A stretch of 64,000 nucleotides of DNA, from positions 1-64,000 of the forward strand of contig NZ_JALNUI010000008.1 in NCBI RefSeq assembly GCF_026544205.1, in the 5' to 3' direction. Below, one piece after another: positions 17,097 to 27,130 of this stretch; within the stretch, counting starts at the first letter, position 1, and each line of letters opens with the position of its first letter. The notes under the pieces are model-generated. The model was not told the origin of the DNA. It saw only the letters and a list, made by a program, of their open reading frames with translations, and searched no databases. The position numbers and the translations under genes were made by a program. The DNA comes from Curtobacterium sp. GC_Cur_3 (GTDB lineage Bacteria; Actinomycetota; Actinomycetes; Actinomycetales; Microbacteriaceae).

Positions 17097-18551
17097 TCAG
17101 TTCGGGTGGGTCATGCGGAGGACGTCGAGGGCCTCGTCGAGCTGGGCCTCGGTCACCTCGCCCCGCTCGACGTGGCCGAGGGCCACGACGGCCTCGCGGA
17201 CGGTGACGCCCTCGGCGACGGCGTACTTCGCGACCTTGGCGGCGGCCTCGTAGCCGATCGCCCGGTTCAGCGGCGTCACGATGGACGGCGAAGACTCCGC
17301 GAAGGCGCGGGCGCGTGCCAGGTCGGCCTGCAGCCCGTCGATCGTCTTGTCCGCGAGGACCCGCGAGCTGTTCGCCAGCAGCCGGATGGACTCGAGCAGG
17401 GCGGTGCCCATCACGGGGATCGCGACGTTGAGCTCGAAGGCCCCGGACGCACCCGCCCAGGAGACGGTGGCGTCGTTGCCGATGACCCGGGCCGCGACCA
17501 TCAGGGTGGCCTCGGGGATCACCGGGTTGACCTTGCCGGGCATGATCGAGGACCCCGGCTGCAGGTCGGGGATGTGCAGTTCGCCGAGCCCCGTGTTCGG
17601 ACCGGAGCCCATCCAGCGCAGGTCGTTGTTGATCTTCGTCAGGCTGACCGCGAGCACCTTGAGCGCGCCGGAGGCCTCGACGAGGGCGTCTCGTGCGCCT
17701 TGGGCCTCGAAGTGGTCGAGGGCCTCGGTGATCGGCAGGCCGGTGTCCTCGGCGAGCTGTGCGATGACCTGCTGCGGGAAGCCCTTGGGGGTGTTGATGC
17801 CCGTGCCGACGGCCGTTCCGCCGAGCGGGACCTCGGCGACGCGGGGGAGCGTGGCGTTCACGCGCTCGATGCCGAGTCGGATCTGGCGTGCGTACCCGCC
17901 GAACTCCTGCCCGAGGGTCACCGGGGTGGCGTCCATCAGGTGCGTCCGCCCGGACTTCACCGCGTCGGCCCACTCGACGGCCTTGCGCTCGAGCGACTCG
18001 GCGAGGTGCTCGAGTGCCGGCACCAGGGACCGGATCAGCGCGTCGGTGACGGCGACGTGGACCGAGGTCGGGAAGACGTCGTTCGAGGACTGCGAGGCGT
18101 TGACGTGGTCGTTCGGGTGGACCGCGTCGCCGGCGATGTCGGAGGCGAGGGTCGCGAGGACCTCGTTCATGTTCATGTTCGACGACGTGCCGCTGCCGGT
18201 CTGGTAGACGTCCACGGGGAACTGGTCGTGGTGCTCGCCGGCGATGATCGTGTCGGCGGCCTGCTGGATCGCGTCGGCCACGCTGCCGTCGATGATCCCG
18301 AGCTGCCCGTTCACGATGGCCGCCGCACGCTTGATCCGTGCGAGGGCGATGATCTGCGCGGGCTCGAGGCCGGTGCCGGAGATCGGGAAGTTCTCGACGG
18401 CACGCTGGGTCTGTGCGCGGTAGAGGGCCGAGGCCGGCACGCGGACCTCGCCCATCGTGTCGTGTTCGATCCGGTAGTCGCCGGTGGTGTCGGTCGTCGT
18501 CGCGCTCGTGTCGGTCGCGCTGGTGTCGGTCGTCGCGGTGGTGTCGGTCAC
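17097..18551 (-). CDS. fumC: Class II fumarate hydratase
   Basis: Interconverts fumarate and malate in the TCA cycle without an Fe-S cluster. The 484-aa protein has the superfamily signature [11 protein letters not shown], the [15 protein letters not shown] segment, and [17 protein letters not shown]. The first 25 or so residues are an unusual Thr/Asp/Ala repeat (units of TDTSAT) before the conserved [12 protein letters not shown]; this tail is dispensable by alignment logic and probably disordered. The GTG is preferred because AGGAAGGA lies 10 bases upstream. The beta-carbonic anhydrase gene lies 118 bp upstream on the same strand. Confidence 0.95.
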   Translation of the reverse strand: MTDTTATTDTSATDTSATTTDTTGDYRIEHDTMGEVRVPASALYRAQTQRAVENFPISGTGLEPAQIIALARIKRAAAIVNGQLGIIDGSVADAIQQAADTIIAGEHHDQFPVDVYQTGSGTSSNMNMNEVLATLASDIAGDAVHPNDHVNASQSSNDVFPTSVHVAVTDALIRSLVPALEHLAESLERKAVEWADAVKSGRTHLMDATPVTLGQEFGGYARQIRLGIERVNATLPRVAEVPLGGTAVGTGINTPKGFPQQVIAQLAEDTGLPITEALDHFEAQGARDALVEASGALKVLAVSLTKINNDLRWMGSGPNTGLGELHIPDLQPGSSIMPGKVNPVIPEATLMVAARVIGNDATVSWAGASGAFELNVAIPVMGTALLESIRLLANSSRVLADKTIDGLQADLARARAFAESSPSIVTPLNRAIGYEAAAKVAKYAVAEGVTVREAVVALGHVERGEVTEAQLDEALDVLRMTHPN

Positions 18552-18669
18552 GTCGTCGTGGTCCTTCCTGGTGGTGCTGCCGGACGCGGTCACGTCCGGG
18601 AGGTGCTGCCGGTCGGGTTCGCCGTCCGGGAGGTCGTGGCGCTGGACGCCGGTGCCGTGGGCCTGCCGG

Positions 18670-19284
18670 TCAGGCGTCGCCCACGACGGTGTCGATCGTG
18701 ACCTCGCCCGTGGCCAGGTCGTAGGTCGCACCGACCACGGCCAACCTACCCTCGGCGATGGCGTCGGACACCGCCCCTGAGCGTTCGAGGACGGCACGCA
18801 GCGTCGCCTCCAGGTGGGCGGCTCCGATCGCTTCCTGCGGGATGTCGGCGTCGGTGGCGCGGACACGCTCGACGCTCGGTGCGATGGCGTCGACGAGGGC
18901 CTGCAGGTGCGGGGCCGGGACGGGTTCACCGGACCGGGCGGCGGCGACGGCACCGCACTTCGTGTGCCGCAGGACCACGACGAGCGGTGTCCCGAGGGCG
19001 ACGACGGCGAACTCGATGGAGCCGAGGACGACGTCGTCGACGATCTGTCCGGCGTTGCGGATCGCGAAGACGTCGCCGATGCCCGCGTCGAACACGTGCT
19101 CGAACGGGACACGGGAGTCGGAGCAGCCGAGGACCGTCGCGAAGGGCGCCTGGGAGCCCTCGAGCTCCGTGCGGCGCTGCGGGTCGATGCGGCCGGTGCG
19201 GCGCTTGTCGGAGGCGAACCTGGCGTTGCCCTCGACGAGCAGACGGAGGGCCTCAGCTGGGGTGGACGCGGCGCGGTCGGTCAT
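18670..19284 (-). CDS. Beta-class carbonic anhydrase
   Basis: Zinc enzyme of 204 aa hydrating CO2 to bicarbonate. Zinc ligands are readable as Cys54 in LGCSDSRVP (with the Asp56/Arg58 dyad), His107 and Cys110 in RHTKCGA. The length and the EGNARF N-terminus fit the standard bacterial beta-CA. It supplies bicarbonate for carboxylases. The 102-bp interval upstream of its start, up to the DUF4245 stop, contains a run of GGGTCGGGCT-like direct repeats (19315-19375). It is followed by fumC on the same strand. Confidence 0.94.
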   Translation of the reverse strand: MTDRAASTPAEALRLLVEGNARFASDKRRTGRIDPQRRTELEGSQAPFATVLGCSDSRVPFEHVFDAGIGDVFAIRNAGQIVDDVVLGSIEFAVVALGTPLVVVLRHTKCGAVAAARSGEPVPAPHLQALVDAIAPSVERVRATDADIPQEAIGAAHLEATLRAVLERSGAVSDAIAEGRLAVVGATYDLATGEVTIDTVVGDA

Positions 19285-19311
19285 GGGGTTCGGCTCCTCG
19301 GTGCTGCTGCG

Positions 19312-19380
19312 GGGGGTCGGGCTGGTACGGGTCGGGCTGGTTCGGGTCGGGCTGGTCCCGGTCAGGCTGGCTCGGGTGTG
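19312..19380. repeat. Degenerate 15-bp tandem repeats upstream of the carbonic anhydrase gene
   Basis: Four to five imperfect copies of a GGTCGGGCTGGTNCG unit fill most of the gap between the DUF4245 gene and the carbonic anhydrase gene. No regulatory meaning can be assigned. Confidence 0.6.
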
Positions 19381-19386
19381 GTCGGG

Positions 19387-20025
19387 CTACGAGCTGAGTT
19401 GCTTCGCCACGGCGCCAGCGACCGCGCGGAAGGAGGCGTCGTCGGCGGTGCCGGCCAGCACGACGGTGTCCGTGCCGAACGTCCCGACCAACGAGTAGAG
19501 CTGGTTGCCGGCGTCCTGTCCTTCGTCGCGGCGGTCGTACACGGTCCACTTCGTGCCGCCGATCGAGCGGGTGCCGGTGGCGCGGTGCTGTTCGAGCTGG
19601 TTCGCGACCCAGGTCGGGTTCGCGCGGATGCCCTGCTGCATGCCGATGTACTGCTTGTCGGGCGTCAGGAAGCCGACCGTCCAGACGTCGACCCCGTCGG
19701 CGGTCTTGTCCGTGTAGTCGGCGCGGTTGGACGAGTAGCCCTTCGGCAGCACCGGTGCGGCCAGGGTCACGCCGGGGACGTCGGCCTGGTCCGCGACCTG
19801 GCGGTAGTCGACGTTGCGGTCGACGGTGCTGTCGGGTCGTGCGACGACGGCGACGAGGAAGAGCACGATGCCGAGCGAGGCGATGAGCGCGAGCACGAGG
19901 TTGAACGCGGTCTGGTGCTCCTTGCGCGAGCGACGTGCGGTGTCCTTGCGGAGCCAGGTCTCCTCGGCGGTCTCGGGGCGGCCGAGCTCGGCGACGATCG
20001 GGCGGCCGGTGTCCGGGTCGCTCAT
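19387..20025 (-). CDS. DUF4245 family membrane-anchored protein
   Basis: Protein of 212 aa. A charged cytoplasmic N-terminus ([13 protein letters not shown]) leads to one transmembrane helix (about residues 40-62, [19 protein letters not shown]). An extracytoplasmic domain follows with the DUF4245-type segments [11 protein letters not shown] and [18 protein letters not shown]. It belongs to a conserved actinobacterial family of unknown function. Its ATG overlaps the xseB stop codon (ATGA), so it is translated from the xseB transcript. Family assignment is from recalled pattern. Confidence 0.8.
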   Translation of the reverse strand: MSDPDTGRPIVAELGRPETAEETWLRKDTARRSRKEHQTAFNLVLALIASLGIVLFLVAVVARPDSTVDRNVDYRQVADQADVPGVTLAAPVLPKGYSSNRADYTDKTADGVDVWTVGFLTPDKQYIGMQQGIRANPTWVANQLEQHRATGTRSIGGTKWTVYDRRDEGQDAGNQLYSLVGTFGTDTVVLAGTADDASFRAVAGAVAKQLSS

Positions 20026-20273
20026 CGGTCGGCGTCCCCGGACTCGGAGGCGGCACGGGCGGCGTCGAGTCGTGCGCGCGCGCCGACGAGCCATTCCTCA
20101 CACCGGGCGGCGAGGGCCTCGCCGCGTTCCCAGAGCGTGAGCGAGCGTTCGAGCGTGGCGGACCCCTGCTCGAGTTCGCCGACCACGCGCACGAGTTCGT
20201 CGCGGGCGGCCTCGTACGTCAGGGACCGGACGTCGGACTGCTCGGCTGGTGCGGACTGCTCCTCGGTTGACAC
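20022..20273 (-). CDS. xseB: Exodeoxyribonuclease VII small subunit
   Basis: Subunit of 83 aa that wraps the large subunit XseA, forming the enzyme that degrades single-stranded DNA into oligonucleotides. [20 protein letters not shown] and [15 protein letters not shown] are the conserved helical hairpin. The Glu-rich N-terminus is variable. The gene lies 83 bp downstream of xseA on the same strand and overlaps the DUF4245 gene. A TAGGAT box 6 bases before its GTG suggests an additional leaderless promoter independent of xseA. Confidence 0.93.
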   Translation of the reverse strand: MSTEEQSAPAEQSDVRSLTYEAARDELVRVVGELEQGSATLERSLTLWERGEALAARCEEWLVGARARLDAARAASESGDADR

Positions 20274-20279
20274 GTCTCG

Positions 20280-20285
20280 ATCCTA
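20280..20285 (-). promoter_or_regulatory. -10 box, leaderless promoter of xseB
   Basis: TAGGAT on the minus strand ends 6 bases before the GTG at 20273, within the xseA-xseB gap. Confidence 0.5.
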
Positions 20286-20356
20286 CCGAGCGTCCACCGA
20301 CCCCACCGTGCGCGGGGTGCGCCTGTGGAGAACGTCGTTCGGGGTCGTCACGGTGC

Positions 20357-21595
20357 TCAGCCCTCGCCGTCCGGGCCGGGGCCCTCGGCGGTCAGCGTGC
20401 CGGTCGCGGTGCCGGCGCCGAGCGTGACACGGACGTCTGCGGTGCCGTGGAGGTCCGCTGCCGCCCGGACGACCGCGCCGTCGCCCGTCTGCACGATGGC
20501 GTAGCCGCGGCGCAGCGTGTCGCGCGGGGAGAGGGCCCGGAGTCGTCCGGTGAGGTGTCCGACGTCGGCGTGGGACCGCTCGATGCGCCGGTCGAGCAGC
20601 TCGCGCGCACGGGAGAGGTCCCGAGCCACCTCCTCAGCACGGGTGTCGACGAGCCAGGCGGTGGACGCGAGTGCCGGACGCGAGCGGAGGGCAGCGATGC
20701 GGTCGGCCTCGACCGACAGGGTGTGCGAGAGCCGGAGTCCGATCCGGGCGCGGGCCTGACGGACGTTCGCGAGTTCCTCGGCGACGTCGGGGACCACGCG
20801 CTTGGCTGCGTCGGTCGGGGTGGACGCGCGGAGGTCGGCGACCTCGTCGAGGAGCGGCCGGTCGGCTTCGTGGCCGATGGCGGACACGATCGGCGTGGTC
20901 GCCGCGGCTGCAGCACGGACGAGGCCCTCGTCGCTGAAGCCGAGCAGGTTCTGGAAGTCGCCGCCGCCACGGGCGATGACGATGACGTCGACCTCGGGGT
21001 CGGCGTCGAGCTCCTGGATCGCCGCGGTGACCTCGCCCACGGTGCGGTCGCCCTGCACCGCGGTGTGGACGGTCCGGAACTCGACGTGCGGCCACCGCAG
21101 CTGGGCGTTCCGCTTGACGTCCTTCTCGGCGTCGGAGTCCTTGCCCGTGATCAGGCCGATGCGGTGCGGCAGGAAGGGCAGACGGCGCTTGCGGGAGACG
21201 TCGAACAGGCCTTCCTCGGCCAGTGTCCGGCGGACCCGTTCGAGCCGTTCGAGCAGGTCACCGAGCCCGACGTGCTTCATCTCGACGACCTGCATCGTCA
21301 GGGAGCCGCCCTTGACCCAGTAGTTCGGCTTGACCGCGGCGACCACCCTGGCCCCCTGCTTGAGGTCGGCGGGCACCCGGGAGCGGACGCTCGACCAGAT
21401 CGAGAAGGACACCGTGGCGTCGACCTCGAGGTCCTTGAGCTTGCCGTAGACGTTGCCACCCGCGACGTTCCACTGGGTGATCTCACCCTCGATCCAGGCG
21501 GTGCCGAGTCGGTCGATCCAGTCACGGAGCTTCGCGCCGAGCAGCGCGACCGGCCACGGGTTGTCGGCCGTCGGTGGGCCCTGTTCGATCGCCAT
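20357..21595 (-). CDS. xseA: Exodeoxyribonuclease VII large subunit
   Basis: Catalytic subunit of 412 aa. An N-terminal OB-fold ([10 protein letters not shown]... [17 protein letters not shown]) binds single-stranded DNA. The catalytic domain carries [14 protein letters not shown] and [20 protein letters not shown], followed by the [13 protein letters not shown] motif. A long helical region reaches toward the XseB-binding C-terminus. ATG at 21595 is supported by GAGGAG 4 bases upstream; earlier in-frame starts lack a ribosome binding site. xseB follows on the same strand. Divergent from ispH. Confidence 0.95.
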   Translation of the reverse strand: MAIEQGPPTADNPWPVALLGAKLRDWIDRLGTAWIEGEITQWNVAGGNVYGKLKDLEVDATVSFSIWSSVRSRVPADLKQGARVVAAVKPNYWVKGGSLTMQVVEMKHVGLGDLLERLERVRRTLAEEGLFDVSRKRRLPFLPHRIGLITGKDSDAEKDVKRNAQLRWPHVEFRTVHTAVQGDRTVGEVTAAIQELDADPEVDVIVIARGGGDFQNLLGFSDEGLVRAAAAATTPIVSAIGHEADRPLLDEVADLRASTPTDAAKRVVPDVAEELANVRQARARIGLRLSHTLSVEADRIAALRSRPALASTAWLVDTRAEEVARDLSRARELLDRRIERSHADVGHLTGRLRALSPRDTLRRGYAIVQTGDGAVVRAAADLHGTADVRVTLGAGTATGTLTAEGPGPDGEG

Positions 21596-21709
21596 CGTGC
21601 TCCTCTGCGGTGGTGCGGTCCCCATGGTGCCGGACACCCCTGACGATCCGCGTCCGGGCGGCCCCTCCGCCAGCGTCCGCGCCCCCAGCGTGTGTCGGTC
21701 CCGCTCACC

Positions 21710-21715
21710 TATCAT
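21710..21715 (+). promoter_or_regulatory. -10 box, leaderless promoter of ispH
   Basis: TATCAT ends 7 bases before the GTG at 21723. Confidence 0.5.
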
Positions 21716-21722
21716 CAGGGAC

Positions 21723-22787
21723 GTGACGATCACCAACGGCCACTCGGTCCCGCTCGCCCCGCCGCGCAGCCCAGCGCCGCGTGGTCGTCTGCGGAACGAC
21801 CCGGTCGCCGGCAGCAAGAAGGTCCTGCTCGCGGCACCCCGTGGCTACTGCGCGGGTGTCGACCGCGCGGTGATCGCCGTCGAGAAGGCCCTCGAGCAGT
21901 ACGGGGAACCCGTCTACGTCCGCAAGCAGATCGTCCACAACGTGCACGTCGTGTCGACGCTCGAACAGCGCGGCGCGGTCTTCGTCGACGACGTGGAGGA
22001 GGTCCCGCGTGGATCCCACGTCGTGTTCAGCGCGCACGGCGTCTCACCCGCCGTCGTCGCCGGTGCCGCCGCCCGCGACCTGCACGCGATCGACGCCACC
22101 TGCCCCCTGGTCACGAAGGTCCACCGCGAGGCCACCCGCTTCGCCAAGGCCGAGCGCACCATCATCCTGATCGGGCACACCGGTCACGAAGAGGTCGAGG
22201 GCACCATGGGCCACGCGCCCGAGCGGACGATCCTGGTGAACGGCCCCGCCGACGTGGCCGCACTCACCGTGGACGACCCCGACAACCTCGTGTGGCTGTC
22301 CCAGACCACGCTGAGCGTCGACGAGACGATGGAGACCGTCCGGCTCCTGCGCGAGAAGTTCCCGACCATCGAGAACCCGCCCTCGGACGACATCTGCTAC
22401 GCCACCCAGAACCGGCAGGTCGCGATCAAGAAGGTCGCGCCACAGGCCGACCTCGTCATCGTGGTCGGTTCCGCCAACTCCTCGAACAGCGTCCGCCTGG
22501 TCGACGTGGCGCTCGAGTACGGCGCGACCGCGGCACACAGAGTGGACTATGCCGAGGAGATCCAGCAGGAGTGGCTCGACGGCGTGCAGACCGTCGGAGT
22601 CACCAGCGGGGCCTCGGTACCCGAGGAGCTCGTGCACGAGGTCCTCGAGCAGCTGGCTGACGCCGGCTACGGCACCGTGGAAGAGGTCGTCACAGCGCAC
22701 GAGGACCTGATGTTCTCGCTCCCCAAGGAACTCCGGACCGACGCGTCGGGCACTCCCACGCGCGGGCTCGGCGGCCGGCGCCGATGA
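21723..22787 (+). CDS. ispH: 4-hydroxy-3-methylbut-2-enyl diphosphate reductase
   Basis: Last enzyme of the MEP isoprenoid pathway, reducing HMBPP to IPP and DMAPP with a 4Fe-4S cluster. The 354-aa protein has the three cluster cysteines: Cys43 (PRGYCAGV), Cys127 (DATCPLV) and Cys225 ([11 protein letters not shown]). It also has the substrate histidines in HNVH, SAHGV and GHTGHEE. About 30 N-terminal residues precede the conserved core. Transcription probably starts at the GTG. The ATG of the following DUF6264-like gene overlaps its stop (ATGA). The pathway feeds the cis-prenyltransferase at 13428. Confidence 0.96.
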   Translation: MTITNGHSVPLAPPRSPAPRGRLRNDPVAGSKKVLLAAPRGYCAGVDRAVIAVEKALEQYGEPVYVRKQIVHNVHVVSTLEQRGAVFVDDVEEVPRGSHVVFSAHGVSPAVVAGAAARDLHAIDATCPLVTKVHREATRFAKAERTIILIGHTGHEEVEGTMGHAPERTILVNGPADVAALTVDDPDNLVWLSQTTLSVDETMETVRLLREKFPTIENPPSDDICYATQNRQVAIKKVAPQADLVIVVGSANSSNSVRLVDVALEYGATAAHRVDYAEEIQQEWLDGVQTVGVTSGASVPEELVHEVLEQLADAGYGTVEEVVTAHEDLMFSLPKELRTDASGTPTRGLGGRRR

Positions 22788-23476
22788 GCGTGCAGGGCGA
22801 CTGGTCGGCGGCGCCTGACCGTGACCGCGGTGTGCCGCCGCAGGGCACCGGCTCGGACACCAGCACCGGCACCAACTCCCGTCCGCAGGGCCGACCCGCA
22901 CCGCAGTACGGCGAGTACGCCCCCGAGGGCTGGGTGAACCCCGTCCTAGTCGAGCAGGAACGCCTGGAGCGCCAGCGGGCAGAACGCGAGCGTCCCGAGC
23001 AGCAGCAGCAGCAGCAGCCCGCACCGCGGACCGTGCGTGCCGAGCGCCCCGACACGGACGCTGGACGCGCCCCGGCCGCTGTCGGCACCCCGGTCGCCGC
23101 GCGCTTCGGAGCGTCGCCCGCGGACTTCCTGCTCACCGTGATGCTGCTCGCCTTCGGGCTCGTCTCGGTGTTGCAGTCGCTGGCGTTCCGGTCGGTCGCT
23201 GCGAACCTGGGCCGGCAGCTCGAACTCCGCTACACCGCGCTGTCCGACCCCGGCGCACTGGTCACGGCCGCCCTCGTGAGTGCGATCGGCAGCCTCGTGC
23301 TGTTCGTGCTCGTCGCGTGGTGGTCGGTCGTGCGCCTGCGCAACCGGAAGCGCACCGTCTGGGTGCCGCTGCTCGGCGGGCTCGTCGCCTCGGTGCTGAC
23401 CCTGTCGGCGTTCCTCACCGTGATGCTGCACGACGATCGCTTCGTCGCCTGGGCCATGCAGCACGCGGGCGGCTGA
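22784..23476 (+). CDS. DUF6264-like membrane protein coupled to ispH
   Basis: Protein of 230 aa. A long hydrophilic N-terminus (Gly/Ser/Pro-rich, then a charged helical stretch and a tract of seven Gln encoded by CAG repeats) is followed by three or four transmembrane helices, starting at [25 protein letters not shown] residues near 115 (only partly quoted). The ATG overlaps the ispH stop, so it is co-translated. The short motif [10 protein letters not shown] in the tail is characteristic of a Microbacteriaceae family I recall as DUF6264. Function unknown. Confidence 0.75.
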   Translation: MSVQGDWSAAPDRDRGVPPQGTGSDTSTGTNSRPQGRPAPQYGEYAPEGWVNPVLVEQERLERQRAERERPEQQQQQQPAPRTVRAERPDTDAGRAPAAVGTPVAARFGASPADFLLTVMLLAFGLVSVLQSLAFRSVAANLGRQLELRYTALSDPGALVTAALVSAIGSLVLFVLVAWWSVVRLRNRKRTVWVPLLGGLVASVLTLSAFLTVMLHDDRFVAWAMQHAGG

Positions 23477-23488
23477 CCCCGGTCCTGG

Positions 23489-24751
23489 TCAGCCGGCGAG
23501 GAACGCGGCCACGGCACCGTGCAGCGCGGCGAGGTCCTCGACGTGGACCAGTTCGCGCACGGAGTGCATCGACAGCAGACCGACGCCGATGTCCACCGTC
23601 GGGATACCGAGCCGCGTCGCCGCGATCGGGCCGATGGTCGACCCGCCCGGGATCGTGTTGACGTTCACGAACGGCTGGTACGTCACCCCGGCGGCGTCGC
23701 AGGCAGCGGCGAAGACGGCCTCGCCCTTCGCCTCGGTCATGTAGCGCTGGTTCGCGCTGATCTTGAGCAGCGGACCACCACCCGGGCGCGGGCGGTTGGT
23801 CGGGTCGTGCTTCTCCGAGTAGTTCGGGTGGACCAGGTGCCCGGCGTCGCTCGAGAGCAACCACGAGGCACGGAACGCCCGCGCGGCCTCGGACCGGGTG
23901 GCCCCGAGGCCCTCCTGCACGCGGCCGAGCACGTCCTCGAGAAACGGCCCGCCCGCACCGGAGGGCGTCGCCGACCCGACTTCCTCGTGGTCGAACGCGG
24001 CGAACACCGGGACGTGGTCGCCGTCCGCGGGAGCGTCGACGATGCCGCGGAGTCCGGCGTGCACGCTCGTCAGGTTGTCCATCCGGCCCGACGCCAGGAA
24101 CGAGCCGTCGATGCCGACCCGGGCGGGAGCCTGCGTGTCCGCGAGGAAGAGGTCCCACGACACGGCGGTCTCGCCGACCCGGCCGCGGAGCCACGCGAGG
24201 GCGTCGACCCCGCCGGCACTCGTGCCGTCGGTCCCGACCACGGGGAGCGTGTGCCGCTGCCGGTCGATCTCGGCGCCGGCGTTCACCCCGCGGTCGAGGT
24301 GGATCGCCAGGTTCGGGATCCGGGCCACCGCGTCGGTGTCGAGCAGCGTGACGGTGCCGTCCGTGTGCACGACCCGTCCGGCGATGCGGAGGTCGCGGTC
24401 GAACCACGTCGACAGGATCGGGCCGCCGTAGACCTCGACGTTGAGCTGCTCCCACCCGCCGACCCGGACGACGGGGTTCGGCTTGATGCGGAACCCGGGG
24501 GAGTCGGTGTGGGCGCCGAGGATGCGGAACGGGGTCGTCGTGGTGGCCCCGGCCGGGAGTCGCCAGGCGATGACGGCGCCGTCCCGCACGACGACGTAGG
24601 CGCCGGGGTCGGTCGGCCAGGCGTCGCGCTCGTCGAGCTCGGTGAACCCGGCGCTGACGAGCCGGTCACGGGCCACGGCGGCGGCGTGGAACGCCGTCGG
24701 CGACTCGGTGACGAAGTGGGCGAACTCGGAGGCGATGGCGTCGACGGTCAC
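23489..24751 (-). CDS. M18 family aminopeptidase
   Basis: Dinuclear zinc aminopeptidase of 420 aa in the aspartyl aminopeptidase (M18) family. Metal and catalytic residues are visible in [23 protein letters not shown] and the C-terminal [21 protein letters not shown] and [15 protein letters not shown] are typical of the family. It trims N-terminal residues from cytoplasmic peptides. GTG at 24751 is used because the only nearby ATG (24759) is out of frame. The convergent DUF6264-like gene ends 12 bp away, with no obvious hairpin between them. Confidence 0.93.
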   Translation of the reverse strand: MTVDAIASEFAHFVTESPTAFHAAAVARDRLVSAGFTELDERDAWPTDPGAYVVVRDGAVIAWRLPAGATTTTPFRILGAHTDSPGFRIKPNPVVRVGGWEQLNVEVYGGPILSTWFDRDLRIAGRVVHTDGTVTLLDTDAVARIPNLAIHLDRGVNAGAEIDRQRHTLPVVGTDGTSAGGVDALAWLRGRVGETAVSWDLFLADTQAPARVGIDGSFLASGRMDNLTSVHAGLRGIVDAPADGDHVPVFAAFDHEEVGSATPSGAGGPFLEDVLGRVQEGLGATRSEAARAFRASWLLSSDAGHLVHPNYSEKHDPTNRPRPGGGPLLKISANQRYMTEAKGEAVFAAACDAAGVTYQPFVNVNTIPGGSTIGPIAATRLGIPTVDIGVGLLSMHSVRELVHVEDLAALHGAVAAFLAG

Positions 24752-24789
24752 CCGACCATGGTGGCACGATCGCGAGGTGGCCAGACGCA

Positions 24790-24822
24790 GCACGGGACGC
24801 GTCCGTCGGACGCGCCCCGTGC
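24790..24822 (-). terminator. Terminator of fba
   Basis: Fifteen-bp arms (GCACGGGACGCGTCC and its near complement) with a 3-base loop and one mismatch lie 22 bp past the fba stop. Confidence 0.75.
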
Positions 24823-24844
24823 CTCCTGGCGGTGTGCGGTGTGG

Positions 24845-25873
24845 TCAGCTCTGGCTGTGCCCGGCCGACCCGAGGACCTTGGCGGCCTCGCCCACGCGGG
24901 CGGCCATCGCGGTCTCGGCGACCTTGCCCCAGGCGCGGGGGTCGTACTGCTTCTTGTTGCCGACCTCGCCGTCGAGCTTCAGGACGCCCTCGTAGTTGCT
25001 GAACATCGATCCGGCGATCGACCGCGTGAACGCGTACTGCGTGTCCGTGTCGATGTTCATCTTGATGACGCCGTTGCGGACGGCCTCGTGGATCTCGTCG
25101 TCGGTGGAGCCGGAGCCGCCGTGGAAGACGAGGTCGAGGGGGTTCTCGCCGGTGCCGTGCTTCGCGGCGACCGCTGCCTGGATCTCGCCGAGGAGCTCCG
25201 GACGCAGCTTCACGTTGCCCGGCTTGTAGACGCCGTGCACGTTGCCGAAGGTCAGGGCGGCGATCCAGCGGCCCTTGTCCCCGAGACCGAGTGCGTCGAC
25301 GACCCGCTCGACGTCGCCCGAGGTCGTGTAGAGGGCGTCGTTGGTGCCCTCGTGCTCGACGCCGTCCTCTTCGCCGCCGACGACGCCGATCTCGACCTCG
25401 AGGATGGCGTTGATGTTGCGGGTCTTCTCGATCATCGTGCGGGCGATCTCGATGTTCTCGTCGAGCGACACGGCCGAGCCGTCCCACATGTGCGACTGGA
25501 AGATCGGGTTGCGACCGTGGCGGACCTCTTCTTCGCTGGCCGCGATGAGCGGCAGGACGAAGCCGTCGAGGGCGTCCTTCGGGCAGTGGTCCGTGTGGAG
25601 CGCGACGGTGATCGGGTAGTTCTTGGCGACCTCGTGCGCGAACGCCGCCATGGCGAGCGCACCGGCGGCACGGTTCTTCACGGTCTGGCCGGCGAAGTAG
25701 TCGGCACCGCCGGTCGTCACCTGGATGATGCCGTCCGACCCGGCCTCGGTCAGGCCCTGGAGGACCGCGTTGATGGTCTGCGACGAGGACACGTTGACCG
25801 CGGGGTAGGCGAACTTGCCGGCCTTCGCGCGGTCGATCATCTCGGCGTACTGTTCCGGCGTTGCGATGGGCAC
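24845..25873 (-). CDS. fba: Class II fructose-bisphosphate aldolase
   Basis: Zinc aldolase of 342 aa cleaving fructose 1,6-bisphosphate in glycolysis and making it in gluconeogenesis. Zinc-binding ALHTDHCPK, the [18 protein letters not shown] segment and the phosphate-binding VFHGGSGS identify class IIA. GTG is the start, with AAGGAGATCAC directly upstream, a strong ribosome binding site. Divergent from glpX: aldolase and the gluconeogenic phosphatase share a 165-bp control region, which fits joint control of hexose-phosphate metabolism. Confidence 0.96.
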   Translation of the reverse strand: MPIATPEQYAEMIDRAKAGKFAYPAVNVSSSQTINAVLQGLTEAGSDGIIQVTTGGADYFAGQTVKNRAAGALAMAAFAHEVAKNYPITVALHTDHCPKDALDGFVLPLIAASEEEVRHGRNPIFQSHMWDGSAVSLDENIEIARTMIEKTRNINAILEVEIGVVGGEEDGVEHEGTNDALYTTSGDVERVVDALGLGDKGRWIAALTFGNVHGVYKPGNVKLRPELLGEIQAAVAAKHGTGENPLDLVFHGGSGSTDDEIHEAVRNGVIKMNIDTDTQYAFTRSIAGSMFSNYEGVLKLDGEVGNKKQYDPRAWGKVAETAMAARVGEAAKVLGSAGHSQS

Positions 25874-25907
25874 GTGATCTCCTTCGACTTCGGTGATGTC
25901 CGCACCG

Positions 25908-25913
25908 ATCGTA
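25908..25913 (-). promoter_or_regulatory. Probable -10 box of fba
   Basis: TACGAT on the minus strand lies 34 bases before the GTG, giving a short leader that contains AAGGAG. Confidence 0.4.
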
Positions 25914-26025
25914 GTCAGCCGGTCTGGAGGAGCGGTGCGGTTCCGGCGGATCTGTGGATGACCGCCTGTGGTCCCGCGCGCGCTGCACATCCGTCCGCCG
26001 GGCGGCTCGCCTGGGTCGCGCTCGG

Positions 26026-26031
26026 TAGGCT
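26026..26031 (+). promoter_or_regulatory. -10 box, leaderless promoter of glpX
   Basis: TAGGCT ends 7 bases before the GTG at 26039. Confidence 0.5.
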
Positions 26032-26038
26032 GCAGTAC

Positions 26039-27028
26039 GTGACTCCCACGACTGAGACCGGATCCCTCTTCCTGCAGCCCGACCGCAACCTGGCCCTCGA
26101 ACTCGTCCGCGCGACCGAGGCCGCCGCGATCCGCGCGCAACCGTGGGTCGGCCGGGGGGAGAAGAACCTCGCGGACGGTGCCGCCGTCGACGCGATGCGC
26201 AAGTTCCTCGGCACGGTCAACTTCGACGGCGTGGTCATCATCGGCGAGGGCGAGAAGGACAACGCCCCGATGCTCTACAACGGCGAGCACGTCGGCAACG
26301 GCCACGGCCCGGCCTGCGACATCGCGGTCGACCCGATCGACGGCACCTCGCTCACCGCCGCCGGCCGCCAGAACGCCATCTCCGTGATGGCCGTCTCCGA
26401 CCGTGGCTCGATGTACGACCCGTCGGCCGTGTTCTACATGGACAAGATCGCCGCCGGACCCGAGGGGCGCGGGGTCCTCGACCTCGAGAAGCCGATCGGC
26501 GACAACATCCGCGCGCTGGCGAAGGCCAAGGGCAAGGACCTCGAGGACATGGTCGTCGCCGTGCTCGACCGCCCCCGCCACGACGAGCTCATCCGCGCGA
26601 TCCGTGCCACGGGCGCCGGCACCCGCCTGCTGCTCGACGGTGACGTCGCCGGTGGCATCGCGGCGGCCCTGCCCGGCTCGAACATCGACATGTGCGTCGG
26701 TGTCGGCGGCACCCCCGAGGGCATCATCACCGCCTGCGCGATCAAGGCGCTCGGCGGGGTGCTGCTCGGCAAGCTCCAGCCGAAGGACGACGAGGAGCGC
26801 GAGCGCGCCATCGCGGCGGGCCACGACCTCGACAAGGTCCTCGACCAGGACGACCTCGTCACGGGCGACAACACGTTCTTCGTCGCGACGGGCGTCACGG
26901 ACGGCGTGCTCGTCGATGGTGTCCGCCGCTCGCGTGGCGTCATCCACACCGACTCGCTCGTGCTCCGGTCGCGCTCGAACACGATCCGTCGCATCCAGGC
27001 GGACCACCGCGCCGAGAAGTGGTTCTGA
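26039..27028 (+). CDS. glpX: Class II fructose-1,6-bisphosphatase
   Basis: Hydrolyses fructose 1,6-bisphosphate to fructose 6-phosphate, the committed gluconeogenic step; GlpX is the main FBPase in actinobacteria. The 329-aa protein has the metal-binding [13 protein letters not shown] and DPIDGTSL motifs and [18 protein letters not shown] near the substrate site. The GTG has no Shine-Dalgarno, and a -10 box 7 bases upstream suggests leaderless mRNA. A stem-loop with a T-rich tail follows at 27058. Confidence 0.96.
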   Translation: MTPTTETGSLFLQPDRNLALELVRATEAAAIRAQPWVGRGEKNLADGAAVDAMRKFLGTVNFDGVVIIGEGEKDNAPMLYNGEHVGNGHGPACDIAVDPIDGTSLTAAGRQNAISVMAVSDRGSMYDPSAVFYMDKIAAGPEGRGVLDLEKPIGDNIRALAKAKGKDLEDMVVAVLDRPRHDELIRAIRATGAGTRLLLDGDVAGGIAAALPGSNIDMCVGVGGTPEGIITACAIKALGGVLLGKLQPKDDEERERAIAAGHDLDKVLDQDDLVTGDNTFFVATGVTDGVLVDGVRRSRGVIHTDSLVLRSRSNTIRRIQADHRAEKWF

Positions 27029-27057
27029 TCCCCAGGGTCTGACCGACGCACGACGAG

Positions 27058-27097
27058 GACCCGCTCGCACCACGGACAGTCGTGGTGCGAGCGGGTT
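27058..27097. terminator. Terminator between glpX and rmuC
   Basis: Seventeen-bp arms (ACCCGCTCGCACCACG region) around a 6-base loop, followed on the plus strand by TTCTGTTGTG. It separates convergent glpX and rmuC. Confidence 0.8.
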
Positions 27098-27130
27098 CTG
27101 TTGTGCGGACCCAGTGCCCGCGTCCGCGCG

